From Streptomyces sp. PR69 (GTDB taxonomy: Bacteria > Actinomycetota > Actinomycetes > Streptomycetales > Streptomycetaceae): DNA of 64,000 nt. The notes beneath the pieces are model-generated. The model did not search any database, was not told where the DNA came from, and saw only the letters and a list, made by a program, of their open reading frames with translations. The stretch lies in contig NZ_JAOWCB010000023.1 in the NCBI RefSeq assembly GCF_026420845.1, positions 1 through 64,000 of the forward strand. Direction: 5' to 3'. The position numbers and the translations under genes were made by a program. Shown one piece after another: positions 39,898-49,202 of the stretch. Numbering within the stretch: the stretch's first letter is position 1; each line of letters begins with the position of its first letter.

Positions 39898-40965
39898 TTA
39901 CCGGTGCTCGCCGGCTCCCCCGCGGCCGGGGAGCGCCTCCGGGTTGGCGCAGTGGGCGAGCGGTTCGCCCCGCAGATAGCGGGCGGTCTCCGCGGCGCAG
40001 ATCCCGGCGGCCTGGTGCGCGGTCTGCTTGCTGGCTCCCGCCAGGTGGGGCGTCATCACGATGCCGGGGGTGCGCAGCAGCCGTGAGCCGGCCGGGACGG
40101 GCTCCTCCGGGAAGACGTCGAACGCCGCGGCGAACAGATGCCCGCGGTCGAGGGCGTCACACACCGCGTCGTAGTCGAGCAGCCCGCCGCGCGCACAGTT
40201 GACGATCACGGAGCCCGGAGGCATCGCGGCGATCTGCGCGGCGCCGATCATGCCCCGGTTCTCCGCCGTCAGCCGGGCGTGCAGGGACAGGACCCGGGAC
40301 CGGGCCAGCAGCTCGTCCAGGCTGACGCTCTCCACGGCGGCGTCTGCGCCGCCGTGGAGATACGGGTCATGGACGAGGACGTGCGCGCCGAAGCCGCCGA
40401 GGATGCGGGCGACGCGGTGCCCGATGGCGCCATAGCCGACGAGCCCCACCGTGGCGCCCGCCAGCTCCATGCCGACCTCCTCGTACTGGTAGTAGTCGCC
40501 CCGCCAGATCCCCCGGGCCAGTTCGCGGTGGGTGTGGGGGATGCGGCGCAGGGCGGCGAGCAGCAGGGCGACGGTGTGCTCGGCCGTGGCGGTGGCGTTG
40601 CGGCCGGGAGCGAAGGTCACGGCGACGCCGTGCTCCGTGGCGGCCTCCAGATTGGCGTTGACCGGCCCGCCGCGCCCGACGGCGAACAGTTCGAGGTCCG
40701 GGCAGGCCTGAAGGACCCGCCGGGTGAGCGGGGCCATCTGGGTCACGCAGATCCGCACCCCCTGGAGGGCCTCGATGAGCTGTTCCTCGGTGCCGGACGC
40801 CTCATGTACTTCGGCGACGTCGCCGAATGGCTCGATGGGCCACGGCAGATGGAGTTCGCCGATCTGCAACGGCCCGGGCATCCTGTCCTGTTCGGCGCGC
40901 AGCGCGTCGGCGAGCAGGCCGGCCTGGACGAAGTGGTCACCTGCGGCGAGGATCTTGACGGTCAC
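39898..40965 (-). CDS. D-isomer-specific 2-hydroxyacid dehydrogenase
   Basis: The 355-residue protein has the NAD-binding motif VGLVGYGAIGHRVARILGG, a catalytic Arg in NCARGGLLDYDAV, Glu in FDVFPEEP and His in MTPHLAGAS. It oxidises a 2-hydroxyacid or reduces a 2-ketoacid. GTG 40965 is preferred because GAGGAGG lies 7 bases upstream and the preceding phosphatase stop overlaps it as GTGA. Last gene of the sugar operon, so its substrate is probably derived from the imported sugar (inference). Confidence 0.9.
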   Translation of the reverse strand: MTVKILAAGDHFVQAGLLADALRAEQDRMPGPLQIGELHLPWPIEPFGDVAEVHEASGTEEQLIEALQGVRICVTQMAPLTRRVLQACPDLELFAVGRGGPVNANLEAATEHGVAVTFAPGRNATATAEHTVALLLAALRRIPHTHRELARGIWRGDYYQYEEVGMELAGATVGLVGYGAIGHRVARILGGFGAHVLVHDPYLHGGADAAVESVSLDELLARSRVLSLHARLTAENRGMIGAAQIAAMPPGSVIVNCARGGLLDYDAVCDALDRGHLFAAAFDVFPEEPVPAGSRLLRTPGIVMTPHLAGASKQTAHQAAGICAAETARYLRGEPLAHCANPEALPGRGGAGEHR

Positions 40966-41636
40966 GGTGTTTCCTCCTCGGGACCGGCGGCGGACGGCGC
41001 GGGGAAGTCGCCGCAGGCTTCGGCCGGGGTGTTGAACTGCAGCAGCGACGCCCTGTCCGCAGCGCCGTCCGCGCCGTTGAAGCGGACCTCGGTGATCGCG
41101 CAGTTGCGCATCAGCGGGAACAGCCGCCGGTATTCCGACAGCGGCACGCCCGTCAGCCGGCACAGGAGCAGCCGGTTGAGGGTGCTGTGTCCGACGACCA
41201 GGACCCGGCCTTCCGGGTGGCGGCGGTGGATTTCCCGCAGGCATTCCATGCCCCGCTCGACGGCGTCCGCGGGACGCTCGCCGTCCGGCAGGTGATGGTG
41301 CGAGGGGTCGGCGTGGAAGGCGGCGAGCCGCTCGGGAAACGCGTCGCGCATGTCGGCGGTGGTGAGCCCTTCGCCGCGCCCGAAGTCGACCTCCCGCAGT
41401 CTGGCGTCCTCCTGCGGCTCAAGGCCGGTCGCCTCGGCGACGGGGCGGGCGGTGTCGCGGGCCCGCAGCAGAGGGGAGACCCACAGGGCGTCGGGGCACG
41501 CCTGCTTGGCCCAGACCGCGAGCCGCTCGGCCTGCTCGCGTCCGCGCGGGGTGAGCGGAATGTCGCTGCGCCCCGTGTAGCGGTTCTCGGCGTGCCAGAT
41601 CGTCTCGCCGTGGCGGACCAGTACGAGATCGGTCAC
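40962..41636 (-). CDS. Histidine phosphatase (phosphoglycerate mutase-like)
   Basis: The 224-residue protein carries LVLVRHGETIWHAENRYTGRSD with the catalytic His in RHGE, and the second His in VVGHSTLNRLL. Family members dephosphorylate small phosphorylated metabolites or act as mutases. Its location between a kinase gene and a dehydrogenase gene suggests removal of phosphate from a sugar-acid intermediate. GTG start overlaps the kinase stop. Confidence 0.88.
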   Translation of the reverse strand: MTDLVLVRHGETIWHAENRYTGRSDIPLTPRGREQAERLAVWAKQACPDALWVSPLLRARDTARPVAEATGLEPQEDARLREVDFGRGEGLTTADMRDAFPERLAAFHADPSHHHLPDGERPADAVERGMECLREIHRRHPEGRVLVVGHSTLNRLLLCRLTGVPLSEYRRLFPLMRNCAITEVRFNGADGAADRASLLQFNTPAEACGDFPAPSAAGPEEETP

Positions 41637-43126
41637 AGTTGCGTTCTCCTTCGTGCGTGCCGGGCGACGGCCGCGGGCAGCCAGCCGTGTTCTTCGAGTG
41701 CGTCGACCAGTCTGAGATGGCTCTCAAGCAGGCGTCGCGTGTGCTCTGGCCGTGGTTCGACCACGGTGCGCAGCCGCACCATGTCGCGGGCCGTGGCGCT
41801 GAGCGGGTGGGTGGTGCCCGCGCGGGCGAGGATGGCCATCCCCAGCGCGGCCTCGGCGTTCTCCGGCACGGTGACCGGTCGGGCGAGCACGTCGGCGCGC
41901 AGTTGGCACCAGTAGCGGCTGCGGGCCCCGCCACCGGTGAAAGTCACCGGGCCGTCGAGGGGCGCGCCCAGCAGCCCGAAGTAGTCGAAGCAGAGGCGCT
42001 CGACGAAGGCGACGCCCTGCAGCAGCGAGGCGTGGTAGTCGGCCTCCGCGGCGGCGTGCCGGTCTCCCAGGGTGAACCCCTCGGCCTCCGGCGCGAGGAA
42101 GGGGAAGCGTTCGCCTCTGGAGGCAAGCGGGTAGGTCACCAGGCTGGACGGTTCGTACCGTTCGGCCCGGGCGTCGAGTGCGGCGAGGTTCCGTCCGGGA
42201 AAGGCGTGGGAGAGCACCCCCGCGCCGGTGCTGGAGGCGCCGCCGGGCAGCCAGTTCCCGTCCGGGGCGCGGTGCGAGTACACCACGCCCAGGGGGTCGC
42301 GCAGTCGCTGCGCGGTCACCCCCTTGAGGACGAGTGTGGTGCCGAGGACCGAGTTCCACGCGCCGGGTTCCAGGGCGCCCGCGCTGATCTGCGCCGCGCA
42401 GCCGTCCGTCATGCCGGCGACCACCAGGGTGCCCTCGGCCAGGCCCGTGGCCTCGGCGGCCTCGGCGCACACGGCGCCGAGCACGGTTCCGGGGCGTACG
42501 GCGTCGGGCAGCAGCGCCATGGGAACCCGCAGGTCCTCCAGGAGCGCGGCGGGCCAGGTCTCGCGCTCCGTGTCGTAGCCCGTCTTCAGGGCGTGGCTGG
42601 AGTCGGTGGCCACGGGGTGCCCGGTGAGCCGTTCTGCGATGTGGTCGGCCTGGTGGACCAGCCGGGCCCCGGCGGGCAGCCGGGGGTGGTGGGCGAGCAG
42701 CCACATCAGCTTGGGCAGTGCCCACGAGGGCTGCGGCCGGTGGCCGAGCCGCTCCCACAGGGCGGCGCCGGCCTCAGCCGCCAGGGGCGCTTCCCCGACG
42801 GCGCGCGAGTCGTCGTACATCAGGCCCGGGGTCAGCGGACGTCCGCTGCGGTCGGCGAGCAGGATGGTGCCGGAGGTCGCGCACACCGCGACCCCCCGCA
42901 CCGAGGCGGCGGGCACGCCGTCCAGCGCACGGCGGCACGCGGTGCGCACCGCGCTCCACCACTGGTCGGGGCTCTGCTCGTGCCGGGGGCCCGCCCGGCG
43001 GCTGCGCAGCTGCTCGGCGCCCGATCCGCGCACGCCTCCTGCCGCGTCGACGGCGAGCACGCGGACGCTCTGGGTGCCCAGGTCGATGCCCAGCCACACC
43101 TCGGGATGATCGTTGGGTTCAGGCAT
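41633..43126 (-). CDS. FGGY-family carbohydrate kinase (second of the operon)
   Basis: The roughly 497-residue kinase starts at ATG 43126 with GGAG just upstream; the frame is open further but that part is the end of the previous gene. Motifs are WLGIDLGTQSVRVLAVD (phosphate-1), VVAGMTDGCAAQISAGAL with catalytic Asp, and FTGGGARSRYWCQLRADVL. This is a xylulokinase/glycerol-kinase type fold. Substrate unknown. It overlaps the upstream FGGY kinase by 8 bp and the downstream phosphatase by 4 bp. Confidence 0.9.
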   Translation of the reverse strand: MPEPNDHPEVWLGIDLGTQSVRVLAVDAAGGVRGSGAEQLRSRRAGPRHEQSPDQWWSAVRTACRRALDGVPAASVRGVAVCATSGTILLADRSGRPLTPGLMYDDSRAVGEAPLAAEAGAALWERLGHRPQPSWALPKLMWLLAHHPRLPAGARLVHQADHIAERLTGHPVATDSSHALKTGYDTERETWPAALLEDLRVPMALLPDAVRPGTVLGAVCAEAAEATGLAEGTLVVAGMTDGCAAQISAGALEPGAWNSVLGTTLVLKGVTAQRLRDPLGVVYSHRAPDGNWLPGGASSTGAGVLSHAFPGRNLAALDARAERYEPSSLVTYPLASRGERFPFLAPEAEGFTLGDRHAAAEADYHASLLQGVAFVERLCFDYFGLLGAPLDGPVTFTGGGARSRYWCQLRADVLARPVTVPENAEAALGMAILARAGTTHPLSATARDMVRLRTVVEPRPEHTRRLLESHLRLVDALEEHGWLPAAVARHARRRTQL

Positions 43127-44660
43127 GCGGGTCTCCGGCGGCGGTCGTACGGGTCGGGGCGGCAAAGGCGCCGGGCCCGGGCGGGGAGTCGGCGAGCACC
43201 TGCCAGCCCGCGGCGGACACCTCGCGCAGCGCGAGGAATGTGTCGAAGCGGGAGGCGTAGAACCGGCTCCGCTCCGCATCCGGTTCGTCGGCCGGCCGGG
43301 TCCGCACATAGCGGCGGGCGGCGGCGGTGATGTCGGGTTCCTCGCCGAGGCTCACCAGTCCGGTCAGGAAGGCGCCTTTGGCGCCGACCTCGCTGTCGGC
43401 GGACCGCACCGTGGGCAGCCCGGTGACGTCGGCGAGGAGCCTGCACCAGGCGTCGCTGGCCGCGCCGCCGCCGCAGAGGCGCAGTTCGCCGGCCGCGGCG
43501 CCGGAGGCGGTGAGGCAGTCGCGGATGACCATGCTGAGCCCTTCGAGTACGGCCCGGGCGACGTCGCAGGGACGGTGGTCCAGGCTCATTCCCCAGAAGA
43601 CGCCGCGGGCGCGCGGGTCGAGGAAGGGGGCGCGTTCACCGGCCGGTGAGAGGTAGGGAAGGAAGACCAGGCCGCGGGCGCCCGGCGGGCTCTGGACGGC
43701 GAGCTCGCCGAGCTCGGCCGGGGTGCTCAGGCCCAGCGTGCACACCGCCCAGGCGATCACTTCGGTGCCCGCGAGGGTGGGGAAGGCCCGCAGCAGGCGG
43801 CCGCGCGAGTCCTCGACGATGGTCAGACCCGCGGGCCGGCCCGTGGTGTCGGGCGTGTCGCGCACCACCTCGGTGCACAGCGTGGTGCCGAGGATGGTGC
43901 ACGCCTGGCCGGGGGCGGTCGCGCCGACGCCGATCGCCGTCGAGACGATGTCGTACGGGGCCATCACCACGGGCAGTCCGGCCGGCAGGCCCAGTTCGCG
44001 CGCGGCCCGGTCGGTGAGTTCCCCGACTCGCCGCCCGTTGCCCCGCACCGGCGGCAGCAGCCGCTCGGCCCAGTCCAGGCCGAACAGCGTGCGTATCTCG
44101 GGGGAGTAGCGGCGGGTGCGGGGGTCGAGGAAGGGCGCCGAGGCGTCCGACTCGTCGACGGCGGTGTGGCCCGTGAAGCGCAGGAAGAGCCATCCTCCGC
44201 AGTACAGGGAGGCGGACGAGCGGGCCAGCCGGTCCGGATCGTGCGAGGCCAGCCAGGTGAGGATGGCGTTGGGCAGGCCGGGGAATGTCAGCGACCCCGT
44301 GCGGCGGAACGCCTCGTCGAGCACTCCGGAGGCCCGCCAGCCTTCGACGACCGGGGCGGCGCGCCCGTCCGACCAGAGAATCGCAGGGCCGGTGGGGTCG
44401 CCTTTGTCGTCGACGAGCCAGCAGCCGTCGCCCTGCGCGGTGAACGCGATGAACCGCACGCCGTCCGCGACATGGCTTCGGGCGGACCGGATGGTGGCGA
44501 CGACGGCCTGCCACACCGCGGTCATGTCCTGCTCGGCCCAGCCGGGCCGCGGACGCTGGACGGCGGTGGCCTGGCGTGCGACGGCCACCTCGTTGCCCTC
44601 ATCGTCCAGGACAACGGTCTTGATCATGGAAGTGCCGACGTCGACGGCGAGCACTGACAT
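43119..44660 (-). CDS. FGGY-family carbohydrate kinase (first of the operon)
   Basis: The 513-residue kinase has LAVDVGTSMIKTVVLDDEGNEV, the WSDGRA substrate loop, VVMAPYDIVSTAIGVGA with catalytic Asp, and LRLCGGGAASDAWCRLLADV. ATG 44660 follows AGGAGC. Sequence differs clearly from the next kinase, so they are not a recent duplication. Together they suggest phosphorylation of two different sugars, or of a sugar and a later intermediate. Confidence 0.9.
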   Translation of the reverse strand: MSVLAVDVGTSMIKTVVLDDEGNEVAVARQATAVQRPRPGWAEQDMTAVWQAVVATIRSARSHVADGVRFIAFTAQGDGCWLVDDKGDPTGPAILWSDGRAAPVVEGWRASGVLDEAFRRTGSLTFPGLPNAILTWLASHDPDRLARSSASLYCGGWLFLRFTGHTAVDESDASAPFLDPRTRRYSPEIRTLFGLDWAERLLPPVRGNGRRVGELTDRAARELGLPAGLPVVMAPYDIVSTAIGVGATAPGQACTILGTTLCTEVVRDTPDTTGRPAGLTIVEDSRGRLLRAFPTLAGTEVIAWAVCTLGLSTPAELGELAVQSPPGARGLVFLPYLSPAGERAPFLDPRARGVFWGMSLDHRPCDVARAVLEGLSMVIRDCLTASGAAAGELRLCGGGAASDAWCRLLADVTGLPTVRSADSEVGAKGAFLTGLVSLGEEPDITAAARRYVRTRPADEPDAERSRFYASRFDTFLALREVSAAGWQVLADSPPGPGAFAAPTRTTAAGDPHA

Positions 44661-44796
44661 GGGTGATCGCTCCTTGTCTCAGCGTGCCGCTGAGTGAGGG
44701 GGGACGCGCGGGCCGCCGTGCGGCGCCCGGTCCTCCGGGTGGGCAGGTGTGCTGTCCCACGTCTCCAGCTTGACTGGCCGGGCGGGGACCGGTCGG

Positions 44797-46050
44797 TCAC
44801 CCGCGTCCGTGCGAGACCCGCGAGCGGCGGGCCGCCGAATCCAGTGCCACCGCGAGGAGCAGGACCCCTCCGGTCACGGCGAAGCGGTACGCGGAGTTGA
44901 GGCTGAGCAGCGTCAGGCCGCTGGCGATGGACTGGATGACGGTGATCCCGAGCAGGGCCGAGAAGGCCGTGCCCCGGCCGCCGAAGAGGCTCGCGCCGCC
45001 GATGACCGCCGCGGCGATGGCGTTGAGGTTCACATCGCCCCCGCCGCTGCTCTGGTTCGCCGACGCGAGGCGGGCGGCGGCCAGCACCCCGCCGAGTGCC
45101 GCCAGGGTGGTGCAGGTGACCAGGGCGGCCGTGTACACGCGCCGTACGTTGATGCCGGCCCGGCGCGCCGCCTCCGCGTTGCCGCCCACGGCGTACAGCG
45201 CGCGGCCCCACCCGGTGCGGCTGAGGACGTAGTGCGCGGCGATCACCAGGGCGACGAAGGCCACGTACATCCAGCCGACGCCCCGGGAGAGGTTGAGGTA
45301 CCAGACGGCGAACTCCAGCAGCGCCAGCAGCGCGCCGGACCGCAGGGCGATCAGCCGCAGCGGGCGGGCGGACAGCCCCGCCAGAGCGCGCTCCCGGGAG
45401 CGCGCCCAGCCGCTGAGGAAGTACCCGGCCGCCGCGCCCAGGGCGAGGAGGTAGGACAGCCACGCGGGGACATACGCCGTCTGGGCGAAGTGGACCAGGG
45501 CCGAGTCGAAGGGGATGTTGATCGAACCGCGCTCTCCCAGCACGCCGAGCTGGATGCCGAGAAAGCCGAGCAGCCCCGCCAGGGTGATCACGAAGGTGGG
45601 CACCCCGAGGCGGTTGAACACCTGGCCGTAGAACCAGCCGATCAGCGCGCCCGCGGCGAGGGCGCCGAGCACGGCCAGGGGCCAGGGCCAGTTCTGGTTG
45701 ACGAACATGACGGCCATGCCCGCCGCGGCCAGTCCGCTGACGGAGCCGACCGAGAGGTCGATCTGGCCCACGAGCAGCACGCAGACCACCCCGAGGGCCA
45801 TCACGCCGACGGGCACGCTCTCCATGGCGAGGTTGCCCAGGTTGGCGCTGGACAGAAAGGTCGGATTGGCCGTGTGGAGCACCGTCCAGATGACGAGCAG
45901 CCCGGCGACCACGGGGAAGACGCCCAGGTCCCCGGACCGGAGCCGGTCGAGGACGCCGCGGGCCGTCCCCCGTATCCCGGTGTGCACGCGCAGTCGCTCG
46001 TCGCGCAGGTCGACGGCGACCGGCCGGACGTCGGAAGCAGTGTCGTTCAT
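44797..46050 (-). CDS. Sugar ABC transporter permease (XylH/RbsC type)
   Basis: The 417-residue permease has about ten hydrophobic segments and the conserved QIDLSVGSVSGLAAA and VGGNAEAARRAGIN elements of the ribose/xylose permease family, plus AVIGGASLFGGRGT. Its length and extra central helices fit the XylH subgroup. It imports a monosaccharide or polyol with the neighbouring ATPase and binding protein. ATG overlaps the ATPase stop as ATGA. Confidence 0.93.
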   Translation of the reverse strand: MNDTASDVRPVAVDLRDERLRVHTGIRGTARGVLDRLRSGDLGVFPVVAGLLVIWTVLHTANPTFLSSANLGNLAMESVPVGVMALGVVCVLLVGQIDLSVGSVSGLAAAGMAVMFVNQNWPWPLAVLGALAAGALIGWFYGQVFNRLGVPTFVITLAGLLGFLGIQLGVLGERGSINIPFDSALVHFAQTAYVPAWLSYLLALGAAAGYFLSGWARSRERALAGLSARPLRLIALRSGALLALLEFAVWYLNLSRGVGWMYVAFVALVIAAHYVLSRTGWGRALYAVGGNAEAARRAGINVRRVYTAALVTCTTLAALGGVLAAARLASANQSSGGGDVNLNAIAAAVIGGASLFGGRGTAFSALLGITVIQSIASGLTLLSLNSAYRFAVTGGVLLLAVALDSAARRSRVSHGRG

Positions 46051-46883
46051 GGGGTCACCTCTGAGGTGTGGGCGGAGGCCAGGGCGGCGGAGCGGTTCGC
46101 GGCCCGGCGCGCCACGACGTTGTCGGACGCTCCGGTGATCGCCGCGACGACGTCCTCGGCGGTCACGGACTCCACGTCGAAGACGCCGTTGTTGCGGCCG
46201 AGCCGGAGCACGGCCACGCGGTCGGCGACCGCCTTCACATCGGCCATGTTGTGGCTGATCATGATCACGCCGAGACCGCGCTCACGCAGGCGCTCGATCA
46301 GGTTGAGGACCTCCGCGGTCTGCGCGACCCCCAGAGCCGCGGTGGGCTCGTCGAGAATGACGATCTTGGGGTCGCCCAGCAGCGACCGTGCGATGGCGAT
46401 CGTCTGGCGCTGCCCTCCCGACAGGGACGCGACCGGGGTGTGCAGGCTGGGGATCTTCGCGGAGAGCTGTCCGAGGAGCTCCCAGGAGCGGGTCTCCATC
46501 TCGACCTCGGCGAGCCGGTGGAAGCGCAGCTCACGGCCGAGGAACAGGTTCTGGATGACGTTGAGGTTCTCGCACAGTGCGAGGTCCTGGTAGACGGTGG
46601 CGATGCCCAGCTTCTGGGCGGCGCTCGGGTTGGGAAGGACGACCGGGCGCCCCTGGAACGAGATGGCGCCGCCCGCGTCCGGGGCGTGGACGCCCGCGAG
46701 CACCTTGACCAGGGTGGACTTGCCGGCGCCGTTGTCCCCGACCAGCGCCACGATCTCGCCCGCGTGGACGTCCAGGTCGATGTCGGTGAGAGCGGCGACC
46801 GCGCCGAAGGTCTTGCTGATCCCGCGCAGGGACAGCACGGGCGCGGGGGCGCCGCGGCTCCCGGCGGCTGCGGTGGTGGGCAT
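46047..46883 (-). CDS. Sugar ABC transporter ATPase, single-domain
   Basis: The 278-residue ATPase has Walker A GDNGAGKST, Q-loop VYQDLALCENLNV, signature LSGGQRQTIAIARSLL, Walker B IVILDEPTAALG and switch ISHNM. It holds one ABC domain, unlike the double RbsA/XylG, so it must act as a homodimer. ATG 46883 has GAGG upstream; ATG 46898 is an alternative. Confidence 0.93.
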   Translation of the reverse strand: MPTTAAAGSRGAPAPVLSLRGISKTFGAVAALTDIDLDVHAGEIVALVGDNGAGKSTLVKVLAGVHAPDAGGAISFQGRPVVLPNPSAAQKLGIATVYQDLALCENLNVIQNLFLGRELRFHRLAEVEMETRSWELLGQLSAKIPSLHTPVASLSGGQRQTIAIARSLLGDPKIVILDEPTAALGVAQTAEVLNLIERLRERGLGVIMISHNMADVKAVADRVAVLRLGRNNGVFDVESVTAEDVVAAITGASDNVVARRAANRSAALASAHTSEVTP

Positions 46884-46910
46884 GTGCCTGCCTCGCATGG
46901 GTCTGGGGCC

Positions 46911-46938
46911 GCCGGTCCGCCCGCACGGGCGGACCGGC
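46911..46938 (-). terminator. Intercistronic hairpin after the binding-protein gene
   Basis: GCCGGTCCGCCC and its complement form a 12-bp stem with loop GCAC in the 74-bp space between the binding-protein and ATPase genes. Such hairpins often allow higher expression of the binding protein than of the downstream transporter parts. Confidence 0.65.
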
Positions 46939-46957
46939 CGAACCGTGGGCTGGATGA

Positions 46958-48025
46958 CTAGTTGATGCCGGCCTTGCGGCAGGCGTCGGCGTAGGCGGGG
47001 GTGCAGATCTCGGAGGCCTTGAAGGGCCCGTCCTCGATCAGCGTTTCGGCGAGGTTGTCCACGGTGACCACCGTCGGCTCGTACAGCCGGGCGGGGGTGT
47101 CGAAGATCAGGGTTTCCGCGGAGGGGGTCTTGCCCTTGGCGAACTGGTAGGCGATCTCGGCCGCCGCTTCCGCCACGGTCCTGATCGGCTTGGAGATGGT
47201 GTTGTACTGCTCGCCCGCCACGATGCGCTGCGCCGCGGCCAGCTCGGCGTCGTTGCCGGTGACCGGGGGCACCGCGGCGACTCCCGCGGCCTTGAAGGCG
47301 GCGATCGCGCCGCCTGCCGTGCCGTCGTTGGCGGCCACCACACCCGCGATCTTGCCCTTGTGCTGCGTGATCTTGGAGCTGACCCAGTTCTGTGCCTTGG
47401 TGGGGTCCCAGCCGGGGGTGTCGTACTCGTCGAGCAGCTCGATTCCGCTCGGGTCGACGGCGTTGTGGATGCCCTTCTTGATCAGGCCCGCCGCGGCGTC
47501 GGTGGGGGACCCGTTCACCTGGAGCAGCCCGCCCTTGGCGTCCTTCTCCTTCAGGTGGTCCACGAGGGACTGGGCGATCATCTGGCCGATCTTCTCGTTG
47601 TCGAACGAGACGTAGTAGTCGGCCTTGCCGCCGGGGATGGGGCGGTCGTAGGCGATCACGGGCACGCCCTGTGCCTGGGCGTTGCCGACGACGGTCACCG
47701 CCGCCGCCGAGTCGACCGGGTCGATCACCAGCGCCTTGACGCCTTGCGCGAGCGCGGAGTCCGCCTGTCTCTGCTGTGTCGACGGATCGGCCTTCGCGTT
47801 GGCGTACACCACCTCGCAGTCCGCGCAGAGCGAGGCGAGCTTCGCCTCGAACAGCGGCTTGTCGAACAGCTCGTAGCGGGTGGATGCGATGTCCGGCATC
47901 AGAAAGGCGATCTTCATCTTCTCCGAGCCGGAGCCCGACGCGCCGCCGCTGCACGCGGTGAGGGAGGCGAGGGCGGCTGCCGCCGTCACGCCTGCTGCTG
48001 CCTTCAGTGCGCGGTGCTTGAACAT
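46958..48025 (-). CDS. Sugar-binding lipoprotein (XylF/RbsB type)
   Basis: The 355-residue protein has a lipoprotein signal (AAALASLTACSGG, lipobox Cys) and a type I periplasmic-binding fold: KIAFLMPDIASTRYELFDKP, ALVIDPVDSAAAV, PVIAYDRPI, and GVVAANDGTAGGAIAAFKAAG. It resembles the D-xylose-binding XylF group. ATG 48025 follows AAGGAG. First gene of the sugar operon, divergent from the DeoR gene. Confidence 0.92.
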   Translation of the reverse strand: MFKHRALKAAAGVTAAAALASLTACSGGASGSGSEKMKIAFLMPDIASTRYELFDKPLFEAKLASLCADCEVVYANAKADPSTQQRQADSALAQGVKALVIDPVDSAAAVTVVGNAQAQGVPVIAYDRPIPGGKADYYVSFDNEKIGQMIAQSLVDHLKEKDAKGGLLQVNGSPTDAAAGLIKKGIHNAVDPSGIELLDEYDTPGWDPTKAQNWVSSKITQHKGKIAGVVAANDGTAGGAIAAFKAAGVAAVPPVTGNDAELAAAQRIVAGEQYNTISKPIRTVAEAAAEIAYQFAKGKTPSAETLIFDTPARLYEPTVVTVDNLAETLIEDGPFKASEICTPAYADACRKAGIN

Positions 48026-48353
48026 CGGATTCTCCTTCGCCGCCGCCGGAGCGGCTGGGGCGTGGCCGGGGCGCTGCACGTGGTGTGCGGCCGTGGGGAG
48101 CGGTGTCTTAAGGCCCCGGACCTGGTGGATGAGGAGCCCGCGGTGTCAGACCGGTCCCGGCCGCTTTCGTGGAGCGGGGGGACGGCTGCCTCGGGAGGCC
48201 CGGTGTTCAGCGGCGCCACCCAGCGGGTTATGTGAAATATAACTTCGCCAGTGTTAAATCTGACAAGCCTTGTGGGGTTCTCTGTTATGTCTTCGCAATG
48301 CGCATGAGGCCCACCGGTGCCCGCCGAGCCCTCCGGCAGGTACCTTGAAGTGC
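48026..48353. promoter_or_regulatory. Divergent control region between sugar operon and deoR-type gene
   Basis: This 328-bp space contains an unusually AT-rich patch (48227-48300). There, GTTAT-N7-ATAAC (48227-48243) is a perfect 5-bp inverted repeat. The string GTTATGT recurs at 48284 with CTTCGC downstream in both places. This is a likely DeoR operator and overlapping divergent promoters (inference). Confidence 0.6.
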
Positions 48354-49172
48354 ATGGACGACAAGAGATCCGTCGCGGCGGAGGACACCGAACGGCCCGG
48401 TCTCGGTCTCAACGAGCGGCGCGATGTGATACGTCGTGAGGTGCTCCGCCAGGGCTTCACACGCATCGACGACCTCGCCCGGGTACTCCAGGTGAGCGTC
48501 ATGACGGTGCACCGGGACCTGGACGCCCTGGCCGAGGAGGGATGGCTCACCAAGGTCCGGGGCGGTGCGACGGCCAACCCCTCCGCCCTGCTGGAGGCGG
48601 GGGTGCGGGAGCGGACGGCGGCGCTCAACGCCGAGAAGGAAGCCGTCGCCGCCGTCGCCGCCGAATCACTCCACCGCGGGCAGACCGTCTTCGTCGACGA
48701 GAGCACCACGGCCCTCGCCCTCCACCCCCACCTGGCCGCCGCCGCACCGCTCACGGTGGTGACCAACTTCTTCCCGCTCGTCCGGACCCTCGGCGCCGTC
48801 AAGGGAATCGAGGTGATCACCCTCGGCGGGCGCTACTTCCCCCTCCAGGAGGCGTGCCTCGGGTACCAGACCGCCCAGGCCATCCGGAATCTGAGGGCCG
48901 ACCTGCTGTTCATGTCCACCACGGCGGTCAGCGCCGGGGCCTGCTACCACCGGTCGGAGTCGACCATCGAGGTCAAGCGCGCGTTCATGGAATGCGCCGA
49001 TCGCTCGATCCTGCTGGTGGACCACGCCAAGTTCGGCCGCCGCGCCCCCTATCTGCTCGCCCCGCTCCACGCGTTCGACCAGATCGTCACCGACTCCGGC
49101 GTGGACGAGGAGGAAGTCGCGGCGCTGCGCGAGGGCGGCGCCCGCGTGCGCATCGCCCCGCCGCCTCGCTAG
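48354..49172 (+). CDS. DeoR-family transcriptional regulator of the sugar operon
   Basis: The 272-residue protein has an N-terminal helix-turn-helix (LNERRDVIRREVLRQGFTRI, then VSVMTVHRDLDALAEEGWLTKVRGGA) and the C-terminal DeoR sensor domain (VFVDESTTALALHPHL, TNFFPLVRTL, TLGGRY, DHAKFGRRAP). The sensor domain binds phosphorylated sugars. Divergent from the sugar operon, so likely its repressor. ATG 48354 has only a weak GAAG ribosome site. Confidence 0.92.
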   Translation: MDDKRSVAAEDTERPGLGLNERRDVIRREVLRQGFTRIDDLARVLQVSVMTVHRDLDALAEEGWLTKVRGGATANPSALLEAGVRERTAALNAEKEAVAAVAAESLHRGQTVFVDESTTALALHPHLAAAAPLTVVTNFFPLVRTLGAVKGIEVITLGGRYFPLQEACLGYQTAQAIRNLRADLLFMSTTAVSAGACYHRSESTIEVKRAFMECADRSILLVDHAKFGRRAPYLLAPLHAFDQIVTDSGVDEEEVAALREGGARVRIAPPPR

Positions 49173-49202
49173 TTCCGCGACAGGGCTCATAAGCTGCGCG
49201 GC

